Source: Ectopseudomonas mendocina (lineage in GTDB: Bacteria; Pseudomonadota; Gammaproteobacteria; Pseudomonadales; Pseudomonadaceae). Taken from it: a DNA stretch of 64,000 nt. A program made the translations under genes and the position numbers. Location of the stretch: NCBI RefSeq assembly GCF_016008875.1, contig NZ_JADTQG010000022.1, positions 25,336 to 89,335 of the forward strand. Direction: 5' to 3'. Numbering within the stretch: the first letter of the stretch is position 1; each line of letters opens with the position of its first letter. The notes under the pieces were generated by a model. The model did not search any database. It was given only the letters and a program-made list of their open reading frames with translations, and had not been told where the DNA came from. Below are positions 1-9,351 of the stretch, piece by piece.

Positions 1-927
1 GGCCGACAGCAGGCCGCTGGCGATCAGGCATACCGAAACGAATGCACCGCGCGCCATTCGCGATGAGTAGCCGCTGCGCATCAGGCGCTGCGACAGCCAG
101 GCCATGAACAGGCTGAGCGGGGTGGTGACCACCACGAACATGACGAAGATATGCCCGGTCTTGAGTGGGTCGATGCCCAGGCCGATCTCCAGGTAACTGG
201 GCACCCAGGTCAGGGTCAACGCCAGCGACCAGTTGGCGGCGAAGTGGCAGATGTAGTTGCCCAGCACGCTGCCATCGCTGAGCAGGCGGCGGTAGGGCAG
301 GCGATCGGAATCCGCAGCCTGTTGACCGACGCGCAGGCTGTCGAGGCTGCCTTCACGCCCAAAGCGCAGCCACAGCAAGCACCACACCGCGCCGATGGCG
401 GCCAGTACCGCGAAGTTGACTCGCCAGCCGTAGTTCAGGCTGATCCAGGGAATCATCGCGCCGGCCACCAGCAGACCCATGGCGCTGCCGGAATGCAGCA
501 GGGCCACTGGCAGGCTGCGGCGGTCATTCGGAAACCACTTGTACAGGGCGTGGGTGGCGACGGGCGAGGCGGGGCCTTCGCCGATGCCGAGCAGCACCCG
601 GCAGGCGACGATCATCCACAGGGAGCTGGCGAATAGCATGGGCAGTTGGATCAGCGACCAGAACAGGCCCATGCCCAACAGCAGGGTACGGGTTGGCCGA
701 CGGTTGGCGAGGAAACCGCCGACCACGGCCGAAATGGCGAAGAACCAATGCAGCGCGCCGCCGATCAGGCCGAACTCGGTCGGGCTCAGGCCCAGTTCCT
801 GGGTCATGGGCACGGCTACCAGGCCGATCACCACCTTGTCGAGGAAGTTGACCAGCATCATGAAGGCCAGCAGGAAGGCGATGATCCAGGCTTTACGTGC
901 ATTGAAGGCAGGGGCTTCAAGTGTCAT
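1..927 (-). CDS. MFS transporter, C-terminus beyond the window
   Basis: Major facilitator superfamily carrier of the anion:cation symporter type, likely importing an organic acid across the inner membrane. Reading down from the ATG at 927, the frame stays open to base 1, giving the first 309 residues. It begins MTLEAPAFNARKAW and has a first helix with a VNFLDKVVIGLV stretch, then the loop motif GGFLANRRPTR between helices 2 and 3 and GIGEGPASP in helix 4, all typical of the family. It lies downstream of an acyl-CoA dehydrogenase and ligase, so the substrate may be an aliphatic or aromatic acid; that is inference. An intrinsic terminator separates it from the dehydrogenase. Confidence 0.88.
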   Translation of the reverse strand, partial: MTLEAPAFNARKAWIIAFLLAFMMLVNFLDKVVIGLVAVPMTQELGLSPTEFGLIGGALHWFFAISAVVGGFLANRRPTRTLLLGMGLFWSLIQLPMLFASSLWMIVACRVLLGIGEGPASPVATHALYKWFPNDRRSLPVALLHSGSAMGLLVAGAMIPWISLNYGWRVNFAVLAAIGAVWCLLWLRFGREGSLDSLRVGQQAADSDRLPYRRLLSDGSVLGNYICHFAANWSLALTLTWVPSYLEIGLGIDPLKTGHIFVMFVVVTTPLSLFMAWLSQRLMRSGYSSRMARGAFVSVCLIASGLLSA

Positions 928-955
928 GGCGGAGATTCTCTATCTTGTTCTTATG

Positions 956-987
956 AAAAAGGCCCGCCCCGCGTGGGGGACGGGCCT
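956..987 (-). terminator. Intrinsic terminator after the acyl-CoA dehydrogenase gene
   Basis: On the minus strand, 10 bases beyond the dehydrogenase stop, a G+C-rich hairpin forms (AGGCCCG at 960-966 pairs with CGGGCCT at 981-987, with inner CCCC/GGGG pairs). It is followed directly by five T residues. This is a textbook Rho-independent terminator, and it sits about 30 bases before the MFS start codon. Confidence 0.75.
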
Positions 988-997
988 GTCCTGAGCC

Positions 998-2161
998 CTA
1001 GTTGGGCATCAGGATGCCCTTGGCGATGGTGTTGCGCTGGATTTCGCTGGTGCCGGTGAGGATGCGCATCATACGGCTCGCACGGAATATCCATTCGACC
1101 GGATGGCCCTTGATCAGGCCGGCGCCGCCATGGATCTGCACCGCTTTGTCGGCGATGCGGAAGGCAGTCTCCGAGGCATACAGCTTGCACATCGGTGCCT
1201 GCACCTTGATGTCGCCGCCGGCGTCGTTGTTCGCTGCCGTGGCGTACATCATGCTGCGTGCGGCGTACAACTCGGTGGCCATGTCGGCGAGCATATGGTT
1301 GATCGACTGGAACATGGCGATGGGTTGGCCGAACTGCTTGCGGGTACGGGCATAGTCCAGCGACAGGTTCAGCGCCAGGCCGGCCATGCCGAGCATGGTC
1401 GGGCAGTGCAGCAGGCGATTGAGGGTGATACGTCCCATGGCCAGCTTGAAGCCGGCGCCTTCGTCGCCGATGCGGCTCTGCACCGGCACGCGCACGTCCT
1501 TGAGCAGGATGTTGCCGTGGGCGCCGCCGCCGGACATCACCGAGTAGTCACTGTCGATGCTGACGCCTTCGGCGTGCAGGTCGACGAAGAACGCCGAGAT
1601 ACCCTGCGGCCCGCGGCCCGGCTCCGTGACCGCAAGCAGCACGGCGAGGTCGGCATAGGGCGCGCCGGAGATATAGCGCTTGGCACCGTTGAGCACATAG
1701 TGGTCGCCCTCCAGCCGCGCCTCGGTGCCGATGGCGGTGGCATCGGACCCGGCCTCAGCTTCGGTGAGAGCGAAGCACACCGCTTTATCGGCGCGGCAGA
1801 TGGGCCGCAGAAAGGTTTCCACCTGGAACGGGTTGGCGACCTTGAACAGGTGGCCGACCCGTGGCGGACCGGACAGCTCGCCGAGAATGTGCGGTGCCAG
1901 TGGCGAACCGGTGAGCACCGCTGCCTCCTTCAGTGCGCACAGGTCGGCGACGCCCAGACCGGCACCGCCCAAGGCCTCTGGCAGCATGGCGTTGTAGAAG
2001 CCCAGCTCGCAGGAGCGACGCCAGATGTCGCGCAGCAGCGGCTTGGCCACCGGCTCGCCCCAGACGATGCCTTCGCGCCTGGCGAGCGGGGTGAGTTCGT
2101 CGCGGGCGAAGGCGTTGATGCCCTCGATCAGGCGAGCGGCTTTTTCACTTGGCTTGGTCAT
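998..2161 (-). CDS. Acyl-CoA dehydrogenase family protein
   Basis: FAD-dependent acyl-CoA dehydrogenase of 387 residues, the usual size. Visible motifs are the FAD/substrate segment ALTEAEAGSD (near residue 130), LNGAKRYISG (near 157), and the C-terminal QIHGGAGLIKGHPVEWIFR. The segment that normally carries the catalytic glutamate (YEGT) reads ILTGTSEIQ here, and the alternative position used by isovaleryl-CoA dehydrogenases reads LNR instead of LER/YER, so neither canonical glutamate is present. The ATG is preceded by GAGGAACG. It lies 9 bases after the acyl-CoA ligase gene, in one transcript. Family assignment is firm; substrate and whether it is a standard dehydrogenase are unknown. Confidence 0.88.
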   Translation of the reverse strand: MTKPSEKAARLIEGINAFARDELTPLARREGIVWGEPVAKPLLRDIWRRSCELGFYNAMLPEALGGAGLGVADLCALKEAAVLTGSPLAPHILGELSGPPRVGHLFKVANPFQVETFLRPICRADKAVCFALTEAEAGSDATAIGTEARLEGDHYVLNGAKRYISGAPYADLAVLLAVTEPGRGPQGISAFFVDLHAEGVSIDSDYSVMSGGGAHGNILLKDVRVPVQSRIGDEGAGFKLAMGRITLNRLLHCPTMLGMAGLALNLSLDYARTRKQFGQPIAMFQSINHMLADMATELYAARSMMYATAANNDAGGDIKVQAPMCKLYASETAFRIADKAVQIHGGAGLIKGHPVEWIFRASRMMRILTGTSEIQRNTIAKGILMPN

Positions 2162-2170
2162 GTTCGTTCC

Positions 2171-3718
2171 TCAGATGCGGCGGTCGCTGTTCTGCCAGTA
2201 GGCTTCGCGAATCAGGCGGCGCACCACCTTGCCGTTGGGGTTCTTTGGCAGCTCCTTGGCGAAGTCCACCGCGCGCGGTTTCTTGAAGCTGGCCAGGCTG
2301 CGCCCGCAATGCTCGATGATCGCCTCGGCGCTGAGCGTCTCGCCCGGTTTGAGTACCACCACGGCGCGCACGGCTTCGCCCCATTGCTCGTCGGGCACGC
2401 CGACCACGGCTGCCTCGAACACCTGGGGCAGGCTGTAGAGCACCTGTTCTACCTCGGTGGGGTAGATGTTGAAGCCGCCGGAAATGATCATTTCCTTCTT
2501 GCGGTCGACGATGAACACGTAGCCACGCTCATCCACCGTGGCCAGGTCGCCGGTGAGGTAGTAGCCGTCGCGCATCACTTCTGCGGTCAGCTCCGGCGCC
2601 TGCCAGTAGCCCTGCATGATGTCCGGGCCCTTGACCACGATCTCGCCGATCTCGCCGGGCTTCACGTCTTCGAAATCGTCGTTGACCACCCGCAGGTCGG
2701 TCTCGAAGTAGCAGCGACCGCACGAGGCCAGGCGGCTGAAGTCGCCGTCTTCGGCCAGGTGGTCCTGTTCGGTCAGCACCGTTACCAGCGAGCAGGTTTC
2801 GCCAGCGCCATAACCCTGGGCCAGGATGGGACCGAACACTTCGATGGCGCGTTTGACCAGCGCTGGCGCCATGGGCGCGGCGCCGTACATCACCAGGCGC
2901 AGGCTGGAGAGATCGAAACGCTCCACCTCGGGGAAGTTGACCAGGCGATTGATCATCGCCGGCACCAGGAACAGGCGGGTCACCCGCTCGCGCTCGATGA
3001 TCTCCAGCAGCAGCCGGTCGTCGTAGCGCTCCAGCAGCAGGTTGCAGGCGCCTACCGCCAGCAGCGGCATGATCTGCATGCCGCTGGCGTGGGTGATGGG
3101 GCCGACATGGGCCATCACGTCGCCTGGCGCGGCGCGGCGGGTAGGGCTGGCGATGCTCTTGCGGATCAGCGCCTTGCGGTTGCCGAAGCTGAGCATGGCG
3201 GCCTTCAGGACCCCGGAGCTGCCGGAGGTGTAGTGCAGCACGGCCAGGGCGTCATCGGCCGGGTCGCTGTGCACTGGCGCCTCGCTGGCGCCCGCCAGTA
3301 GCGCGCGATAGGCGATATCGCCAGCCTCGTCGTCGAGCGAGATGATCCAGCGCAGACGCGGGGTCTCCGCACGGCGTGCCTGCAGGGCCGCGGCGAAGCG
3401 ACCTTCGGTGATCACCGCCTGGCTGTGCGAGTCGTTGAGAATCTGGATGATCTCGTCCAGGGACAGGCGGGCGTTGATCGGTACCTTGACCATCGCCGCC
3501 TTGTAGAAGGCGACTTCCGCTTCGGCCAGTTCGACCCGGTTCAGGGCCAGGATGGCGACATGAGCCTCGGGCCGCAGGCCAAGATCGAACAGACCCGAGG
3601 CCAGGCGATTGGTGCGACGTTCGAGCTGGGCGAAGGTGATGCGCTGTTTGCTGTCGACCAGAGCCTCATGTTCCGGCCAATAACGTGCACTACGGCTGAT
3701 GATTTTTCCAAGATTCAA
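2171..3718 (-). CDS. AMP-dependent acyl-CoA ligase (long/medium-chain or aryl type)
   Basis: ANL-superfamily enzyme that activates a carboxylic acid to its CoA thioester through an acyl-adenylate. Of 515 residues, it shows the phosphate-binding loop YTSGSSGVLKAAM (near 160), the YGAGET motif, YLTGDLATVDERGY with VDRKKEMIISGGFNIYPTEVE (near 400-430), and the C-terminal PKNPNGKVVRR containing the adenylation lysine. The only start that keeps the full N-terminal domain is a TTG at 3718 with GAGAA upstream; no in-frame ATG lies nearby. It is the first gene of a pair with the acyl-CoA dehydrogenase. The acid is not evident from sequence. Confidence 0.87.
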   Translation of the reverse strand: MNLGKIISRSARYWPEHEALVDSKQRITFAQLERRTNRLASGLFDLGLRPEAHVAILALNRVELAEAEVAFYKAAMVKVPINARLSLDEIIQILNDSHSQAVITEGRFAAALQARRAETPRLRWIISLDDEAGDIAYRALLAGASEAPVHSDPADDALAVLHYTSGSSGVLKAAMLSFGNRKALIRKSIASPTRRAAPGDVMAHVGPITHASGMQIMPLLAVGACNLLLERYDDRLLLEIIERERVTRLFLVPAMINRLVNFPEVERFDLSSLRLVMYGAAPMAPALVKRAIEVFGPILAQGYGAGETCSLVTVLTEQDHLAEDGDFSRLASCGRCYFETDLRVVNDDFEDVKPGEIGEIVVKGPDIMQGYWQAPELTAEVMRDGYYLTGDLATVDERGYVFIVDRKKEMIISGGFNIYPTEVEQVLYSLPQVFEAAVVGVPDEQWGEAVRAVVVLKPGETLSAEAIIEHCGRSLASFKKPRAVDFAKELPKNPNGKVVRRLIREAYWQNSDRRI

Positions 3719-3905
3719 TTTATTGTTCTCATCGGCTGGATAATGGTTGCCGATGCTAGTCAGTTCGCTTTCCTCGCAACTAATACAAGAGTTCGATGCA
3801 GCCCATAGCGTTATGGAATGGCCGTAGGCAGAGGTACCTGCAGCAAATTGGCGATTGCTGTGCAGCCATACGACTGGGTTTTAAACGGGGCAGGGCGATA
3901 TACTT

Positions 3906-3938
3906 CGAGAAGAGAAATCAGGGCTGGGCGCCCTGATT
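3906..3938 (-). terminator. Intrinsic terminator after the thiolase gene
   Basis: On the minus strand, beginning 26 bases past the thiolase stop, AATCAGGGC (bases 3938-3930) pairs perfectly with GCCCTGATT (3924-3916) around a five-base loop. A pyrimidine-rich TCTCTTCTCG tail follows. It likely ends the thiolase transcript before the ligase promoter region (3719-3905), which otherwise shows no gene. Confidence 0.65.
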
Positions 3939-3964
3939 CTGTTGGGAAGTATCGTCTTCGACAG

Positions 3965-5149
3965 TTACAGCACTTCGAACAGGCCTGCTGCGCCCATACC
4001 TCCACCCACGCACATGGTCACCACGACATATTTCGCACCTCGGCGTTTGCCTTCCAGCAAGGCGTGGCCGACCATGCGTGCGCCGCTCATCCCATAGGGA
4101 TGGCCGATGGAAATTGCGCCACCGTTGACGTTGAGTTTCGCTGGATCAATGCCGAGTTTTTCGGCGCTGTACAGCACCTGGCAAGCGAACGCCTCATTGA
4201 GTTCCCACAAGCCAATATCGTCGACGCTAAGCCCGTGCTGCTTGAGCAACTTAGGCACCGCATAGACGGGGCCGATGCCCATTTCTTCGGGCGCCAGCCC
4301 CGCGACAGCCATGCCGCGATAAAGGCCGAGTGGCGCAATATTTCGCTGCGCAGCCAGACGGCCATTCATCAGGACACATGCGCTGGCGCCATCAGACAGC
4401 TGACTGGCATTGCCTGCCGTGATGCACCCACCTTCGATGACCGCTTTGAGCTTGCGCAAATCTTCTAACGAGGTTTGCGGGCGATTGCCTTCGTCAAGGC
4501 TGAGCGTTACGTCCTCAAAGGTGACAGCGCCGGTGTCCTTGTCCACCAGCTTCTTGCGTGATGTAACGGGCACGATTTCGTGTTCGAACACGCCAGAGGC
4601 TTGTGCCGCAGCAGTGCGTCGCTGTGATTCCAGCGCATAGGCGTCCTGGGCCTCTCGGCTGATGCCGTAGCGCTTGGCGACCCATTCGGCGGTCTGCAGC
4701 ATCGGCATATACGCGTGCGGCACCTGATTGATGACCTGTGGATCTGCCTCGGCCGCAGCCCATTGCATATGTGCGTTCTGCACCAGGCTGATCTGCTCCT
4801 GGCCGGCTCCGATCGTGACCTGCATACCGTCGACCATGATCTGTTTAGCCGCAGTCGCGATGGCCATCAGCCCGGAAGCGCACTGACGGTCCACGGTTTG
4901 GCCGCTTACGGTCAATGGCAGGCCTGCAGCCAGCAGCGATAGGCGAGCGAGGTTGGTGGAGGCAGTGCCGCCCTGCATGGCTGTGCCCATGACGACATCC
5001 TCAATCTCAGCAGCCTCGATGCCAGCGCGTTGTGCGGCAGCACGTATGGCTATGGCACTCATGCTTGGAGATTTCAGGTCATTGAAGGCACCACGGTACG
5101 CTTTAGCGATAGGGGTGCGAGCGGTAGAAACAATAACGGCGTCTTGCAT
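3965..5149 (-). CDS. Thiolase (acetyl-CoA C-acyltransferase)
   Basis: Thiolase of 394 residues, which cleaves 3-ketoacyl-CoA or condenses acetyl-CoA. The nucleophilic cysteine is Cys90 in DRQCASGL, the catalytic histidine is His350 in GGAISIGHPYG, and the second cysteine is Cys380 in CVGGGMGA. The ATG at 5149 is chosen because it opens the conserved start MQDAVIVSTARTP and has CGGGAG a few bases upstream; a longer frame adds 26 unconserved residues. It is monocistronic and followed by a terminator, but belongs functionally with the ligase and dehydrogenase next door as a beta-oxidation step. Confidence 0.92.
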   Translation of the reverse strand: MQDAVIVSTARTPIAKAYRGAFNDLKSPSMSAIAIRAAAQRAGIEAAEIEDVVMGTAMQGGTASTNLARLSLLAAGLPLTVSGQTVDRQCASGLMAIATAAKQIMVDGMQVTIGAGQEQISLVQNAHMQWAAAEADPQVINQVPHAYMPMLQTAEWVAKRYGISREAQDAYALESQRRTAAAQASGVFEHEIVPVTSRKKLVDKDTGAVTFEDVTLSLDEGNRPQTSLEDLRKLKAVIEGGCITAGNASQLSDGASACVLMNGRLAAQRNIAPLGLYRGMAVAGLAPEEMGIGPVYAVPKLLKQHGLSVDDIGLWELNEAFACQVLYSAEKLGIDPAKLNVNGGAISIGHPYGMSGARMVGHALLEGKRRGAKYVVVTMCVGGGMGAAGLFEVL

Positions 5150-5481
5150 GGTTACTCCCGGGGAATCGGCGGTATGTGATTGGCTCTGCTCTCGGCATTC
5201 ATTCAGTAACGAAACTGCTCGCCTCAAGCAGGATTCAGATCAAAGAGCCCGTCGCCACCCTAAGAGGGCCTCGATTATTTTAGAAATGACATGTCGTGAT
5301 GCCAGGTATTCAGCGTATGAATTTATGCGAGCAGGTTTTTTAACCACACCCGGGTAACGCCGCGAGATGCCGTCCGCCGAGTCTGTAGGGGAAAGGTTGA
5401 AATAAGAATGATTCGCCATTAATGTTCGCGCGGTCGCCATGCTGCTCCATGGCATTTCAGCCTGCTGGTTTGCGCCGCGCT
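5150..5481. promoter_or_regulatory. Divergent intergenic region between thiolase and fecI-like genes
   Basis: This 332-base gap has no convincing gene. It must carry promoters for the thiolase (leftward) and the sigma factor (rightward). An A+T-rich stretch near 5398-5422 contains an AATGATT core reminiscent of half a Fur site, but it does not align well with the 19-bp consensus, so I do not call a Fur box. Confidence 0.4.
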
Positions 5482-6000
5482 ATGTCTTCATCCGAAATCG
5501 ATTCGATCATTCCTCTCGACGTGCTGTACGGCACGCACCAGGGCTGGCTACATGACTGGCTTCGGCGTTCTGTGGGCTGTTCGCAGCAGGCCGCCGATTT
5601 GGTTCAGGACACCTTTCTGCGCCTGCTGGTGCGCGGCCAGCCCGTCGATGATCGGGCGCCCAAGGCGTTGCTGGCGCGTATCGCGCGTGGGCTGGTGATC
5701 GATCACTGGCGACGAGATGCGCTGGAACGTGCCTATCTCGAGTCGTTGGCGCAGTTGCCCGAGGCGAGCCATCCCTCGCCGGAGGTTCGCTACGAGGCGT
5801 TGCAGTCCCTGGAGCGGATCGCACGCTTGCTCGATGGCCTGAAGCCCGCCGTGCGAGAGGCGTTTCTGCTGTACCAGCTCGGCGGCCTCAATCATGCGCA
5901 GGTGGCGCGGCAACTGGGCGTTTCCAGTCGCACCGTCGAGCGGCATGTGGCCAGCGCCTTGCTGCACTGCTATCGCCTGTGTTTCGAGGCGTCGGCGTGA
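5482..6000 (+). CDS. FecI-like ECF sigma factor (iron-starvation type)
   Basis: Extracytoplasmic-function sigma-70 factor of 172 residues. Region 2 is seen in AADLVQDTFLRLLVR, and region 4 is the helix-turn-helix LNHAQVARQLGVSSRTVERHV near the C-terminus. Such factors direct RNA polymerase to the promoter of the adjacent TonB receptor when its siderophore is bound. The start at 5482 (MSSSEIDSI) fits family length; an upstream in-frame ATG at 5422 would add 20 unconserved residues. The stop overlaps the GTG of the fecR-like gene by four bases, implying coupled translation. Confidence 0.9.
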   Translation: MSSSEIDSIIPLDVLYGTHQGWLHDWLRRSVGCSQQAADLVQDTFLRLLVRGQPVDDRAPKALLARIARGLVIDHWRRDALERAYLESLAQLPEASHPSPEVRYEALQSLERIARLLDGLKPAVREAFLLYQLGGLNHAQVARQLGVSSRTVERHVASALLHCYRLCFEASA

Positions 6001-6917
6001 AAGGCGCCGGACAGCCACCTGAATCCATTGTCCGTGCAGCCATCGAGTGGCAGATGCGCCTGTGCGCCGATCCCGCCAGTGCCGAGCTGCTGCAGCGACT
6101 GCAGGCCTGGCTGGAGCAGGACGAACGGCATGACCTAGCCTGGCAGCGCCTGCAGCAGATGGCCGGGCTGTTTCGGGTAACCCCTCTTACCGATGCGGCG
6201 CAAACCATCCCGCTACTGCAGCGCGCCGAGGCCGACCTGAGTCGCCGACGCATGCTCAAGCTGCTTGGGCTGACGGCCGGCAGCGCCACGCTGTTGGCGG
6301 CAGCTTCGGCGCCTGTGTGGCGGGCGGACTTCGCCACGGCCACCGGCGAAACGCGGCGGCTCGAGCTGGCGGGCAATGTCGACGTGCTGCTCAACACCGG
6401 CAGCGCCATCGATGTACGCGGGCAGGACCTCTTGCTGCGGAGTGGCGAGGCGCTGGTGGAAGGAGAGCGATGGCAACTGCGCTGCAATTTTGCCGAATGC
6501 CTGGGGCGGCACGCGCGCATGTCGGTGCGCGAGTACGACGACCGCAGCGAGATACGGGTCGAGCAGGGCGAGGTCCGGGTTCGTGCCGCGGCAGGGCAGC
6601 ATCGTTTACAGGCAGGCGAAGGGCTGGCGGTATCGGCGAGCCGCATGACGGCGCTGGAACGAGGAGCGCTCGACCCGTTCGCCTGGGCGCGCGGTCTGCT
6701 GGTGGTCAGCGACATCCGCCTGGCGGACTTTCTCGCCGAGGCCGGGCGCTACCGGCATGGCTGGCTGGGCTGCGATCCGGCGGTAGCTGATTTGCGCCTG
6801 TCCGGCGTGTTCCGCCTCGCTGAACCCGAGCTGATGTTGCGCAACATCACCCATCTGTTGCCGGTGACGCTGGTGGAGCGAACCCGCTGGTGGGTGCGCG
6901 TCGTGCCCATCGCGTAA
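5997..6917 (+). CDS. FecR-like transmembrane sigma regulator
   Basis: Inner-membrane regulator of 306 residues that passes the receptor signal to the FecI-like factor. The N-terminal cytoplasmic domain (AAIEWQMRLCADP to about residue 60) is the DUF4880 anti-sigma region. A membrane segment follows, LKLLGLTAGSATLLAAASAP, preceded by SRRRM, a twin-arginine-like pattern. The periplasmic FecR domain contains DVLLNTGSAIDVR and the conserved VEQGEVRVRA. The GTG at 5997 overlaps the sigma-factor stop (GTGA); another GTG lies 18 bases upstream. It is followed by the receptor gene after 52 bases, the expected fecI-fecR-receptor order. Confidence 0.9.
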   Translation: MKGAGQPPESIVRAAIEWQMRLCADPASAELLQRLQAWLEQDERHDLAWQRLQQMAGLFRVTPLTDAAQTIPLLQRAEADLSRRRMLKLLGLTAGSATLLAAASAPVWRADFATATGETRRLELAGNVDVLLNTGSAIDVRGQDLLLRSGEALVEGERWQLRCNFAECLGRHARMSVREYDDRSEIRVEQGEVRVRAAAGQHRLQAGEGLAVSASRMTALERGALDPFAWARGLLVVSDIRLADFLAEAGRYRHGWLGCDPAVADLRLSGVFRLAEPELMLRNITHLLPVTLVERTRWWVRVVPIA

Positions 6918-6969
6918 AAAATTTGTCGGACTTTGGCTGTTCATCCGGTTAGGGGTGATCACTCCCTGA

Positions 6970-9351
6970 ATGGATCCCCCCATGCGTTCTACTCGATCTC
7001 TGCCGCCGCGCCTGCAACCGCGCACGCTATCCAAGGCCATCTGTATCGCTCTGGCGCTATATGGCGTCGCCACGAGCCCGGCGCTGCTGGCCGCCGAGCC
7101 CGCGTCCCGTGTAGCGACTGCGGACGTGCAGGGTGGGCCGCTGGACCAGGCGCTGAGCTTCTATGCCGAACGAGCCGGCATCACCTTGTCGTATTCCCCA
7201 CAAGTGGTACGTGGGCTGGTGAGCCCGGGTTCGACAGGCGCGCAATCGGTGGAAGAGGGGCTGTCGCAACTGCTGCGCGGCACCGGGCTGGTGGCCGAGA
7301 AGACCGCGTCCGGCTATGTGGTGCGGCCGCAGACTGCCGATGACAGCTATCAGCTGCAGCCCGTCACCATCGAGGCCGCGCCGACGCAGAGTGCCTTTGC
7401 ACCCGTGCCGGGTTATTTCGCCAGCAATGCCAGCACCGCCACCAAGACCGATCTGCCGATTCTGCAAACCGCGCAGAGCATCAGCGTGGTCACCGCCGGG
7501 CAGATCGCCGATCGCAAGGTCGACCGTATCGAGGACGCCGTGGCCTACAGCGCTGGCGTACGCACCGGCAGCTCGGGGCTCGATCCGCGCTTCGACCAGA
7601 TCAACATTCGCGGCTTCGACACCACCATGTCCGCCGACTTCCTCGATGGACTGCGCCAGCCCTACAACGGCTGGCTGTCGATCTACGGCACGGAAGCCTA
7701 CGCCCTCGAGCGCATCGAGGTGCTCAAGGGGCCGGCCTCGGTGCTTTATGGGCAGATCAGCCCGGGCGGCATGGTCAACCGGGTCAGCAAGCGCCCCAGC
7801 CTGCAGGCCAAGAACCAGGTGGAAATCCAGGCTGGCAACCACGATCACCGCCAGGGGCAGTTCGATATCGGCGGTCAGCTGGATGAGCAGGGCGATGTAC
7901 TGTTCCGTACCGTTGGTGTCTATCGCGACGCCAGGTACGACATCGAACAGCTGAACAATGACGTGCGCCTGCTGGCGCCCTCGCTGAGCTGGCAGATCGA
8001 CCCGGCCACCAGCCTGACCCTGTTGGCGCAGTATCAGGAGCGCGAGACTGCCGCCTCGCCGATGCTCTACCAGGACGGCGACCGCCTGACCGATTTCTGG
8101 CAGGGCGACGAGTATTTCGACAAGCTCGGTCAGCGCCAGTGGACCTTCGGCTACGAGTTCGAGCACGCCTTCAACGACACCTTCTCCCTGCAGCAGAACC
8201 TGCGCTACGGCCAGCTGGACACCACCAACCAGTACCTGCAGCCCAATGGCACGATCACCAACGGGGTGATGGAGCGTTATGCCGTCGGTGTGTACGAGGA
8301 CATGGAGTCGGTGAGCAGCGATACCCGTCTGGTCAGCCGCTTCGCCACTGGCGAGCTGCAGCACACGCTGCTGACTGGCTGGGATTACACCTGGTTCGAC
8401 AGCTCGGTGCTTTATGCGACCGGGCCGGCGCCCTCGATAGACATGAACGCGCCGGATTATCACCAACCAGTCGCCCGGCCCGGCAACCCGCTGTCCGACC
8501 AGGACAGCCTGACCCAGCGCAGCGGCATCTACCTGCAGGACCAGGTCGAACTCGACCGCTGGCGCCTGTCCGCCGGTGTGCGCCGCGACTGGGTGCATGT
8601 ACGCACCAGCGACAACCTGAGCGACAGCAACAGCAAGATCAGCGACTCCGCCACCACTTACCAGCTAGGCGCGCTGTATCTGTTCGATAATGGCTTGGCG
8701 CCCTACGCCAGCTACGCCGAATCCTTCCTGCCGCAAAGCGGCAGCAATGCTGCCGGCCCGCTCAAACCCACTGAGGGCAAGCAGTATGAGATCGGCCTCA
8801 AGTACCAGCCGCCCGGCACCAGCGCGATGTTCACCGCTTCGCTCTATCACCTGACCCAGGAGAACGTGTCGACCCGCGACCCGCTCGATCCGCTCAACAC
8901 CGTACAGACTGGCGAGCAGGTGTCGCGCGGTCTGGAGCTGGAAGCCGTGGCCGACCTCAGCGAGCGCCTGCACCTGACCGCCAGCTACAGCTACAACGAT
9001 CCGGAAATCACCAAGAGCAACGACGGCGACGAGGGCAACGATCCGAAGAACGTGCCGCGTCATCTGGCAGCGCTGTGGCTGGCCTACAAGCTGCCATCCG
9101 GGCTCGGTTTCGGTGCTGGCGCGCGCTACACCGGCAGCGTCTACGGCAACGACATGAACACGGTGAAGAGCGAGGATTACACGCTGTTCGACGCAGGTGT
9201 GCATTACGACTTCGCCGGCGAGCTGGACGGTGTGCGCCTGGCCGTCAATGCGCGCAACCTGACCGACAAGCAGTACGTCAACTGTCAGGACGGCTACTGC
9301 TACCGCGGCGAGGCACGCAGTGTGATCACCAGCCTGAGCTACAGCTGGTGA
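6970..9351 (+). CDS. TonB-dependent siderophore receptor with STN signalling domain
   Basis: Outer-membrane ferric-siderophore receptor (FpvA/FecA class) of 793 residues. A signal peptide covers about residues 1-41 (ALLAAEPAS). The secretin/TonB N-terminal domain follows (LDQALSFYAERAGITLSYSP, about 50-115), which contacts FecR. The plug carries INIRGFDTT, RIEVLKGPASVLYG and PGGMVNRVSKRP (about 205-275), then a beta barrel ending in SLSYSW with the terminal aromatic residue. A second ATG 12 bases in is an equally good start. Its stop overlaps the esterase gene. The ligand cannot be read from sequence, though the esterase suggests an ester-backbone siderophore. Confidence 0.93.
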   Translation: MDPPMRSTRSLPPRLQPRTLSKAICIALALYGVATSPALLAAEPASRVATADVQGGPLDQALSFYAERAGITLSYSPQVVRGLVSPGSTGAQSVEEGLSQLLRGTGLVAEKTASGYVVRPQTADDSYQLQPVTIEAAPTQSAFAPVPGYFASNASTATKTDLPILQTAQSISVVTAGQIADRKVDRIEDAVAYSAGVRTGSSGLDPRFDQINIRGFDTTMSADFLDGLRQPYNGWLSIYGTEAYALERIEVLKGPASVLYGQISPGGMVNRVSKRPSLQAKNQVEIQAGNHDHRQGQFDIGGQLDEQGDVLFRTVGVYRDARYDIEQLNNDVRLLAPSLSWQIDPATSLTLLAQYQERETAASPMLYQDGDRLTDFWQGDEYFDKLGQRQWTFGYEFEHAFNDTFSLQQNLRYGQLDTTNQYLQPNGTITNGVMERYAVGVYEDMESVSSDTRLVSRFATGELQHTLLTGWDYTWFDSSVLYATGPAPSIDMNAPDYHQPVARPGNPLSDQDSLTQRSGIYLQDQVELDRWRLSAGVRRDWVHVRTSDNLSDSNSKISDSATTYQLGALYLFDNGLAPYASYAESFLPQSGSNAAGPLKPTEGKQYEIGLKYQPPGTSAMFTASLYHLTQENVSTRDPLDPLNTVQTGEQVSRGLELEAVADLSERLHLTASYSYNDPEITKSNDGDEGNDPKNVPRHLAALWLAYKLPSGLGFGAGARYTGSVYGNDMNTVKSEDYTLFDAGVHYDFAGELDGVRLAVNARNLTDKQYVNCQDGYCYRGEARSVITSLSYSW

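Noticed and set aside
1103..3301. Very long open frame (732 codons) on the plus strand
   Set aside because: It lies opposite the acyl-CoA dehydrogenase and ligase genes, has no family motifs, and is rich in His, Gly, Ala and Gln as expected for an antisense shadow in G+C-rich DNA.
5398..5425. Fur box upstream of the fecI-like gene
   Set aside because: Only a partial AATGATT core; the rest does not fit the 19-bp consensus without a gap.
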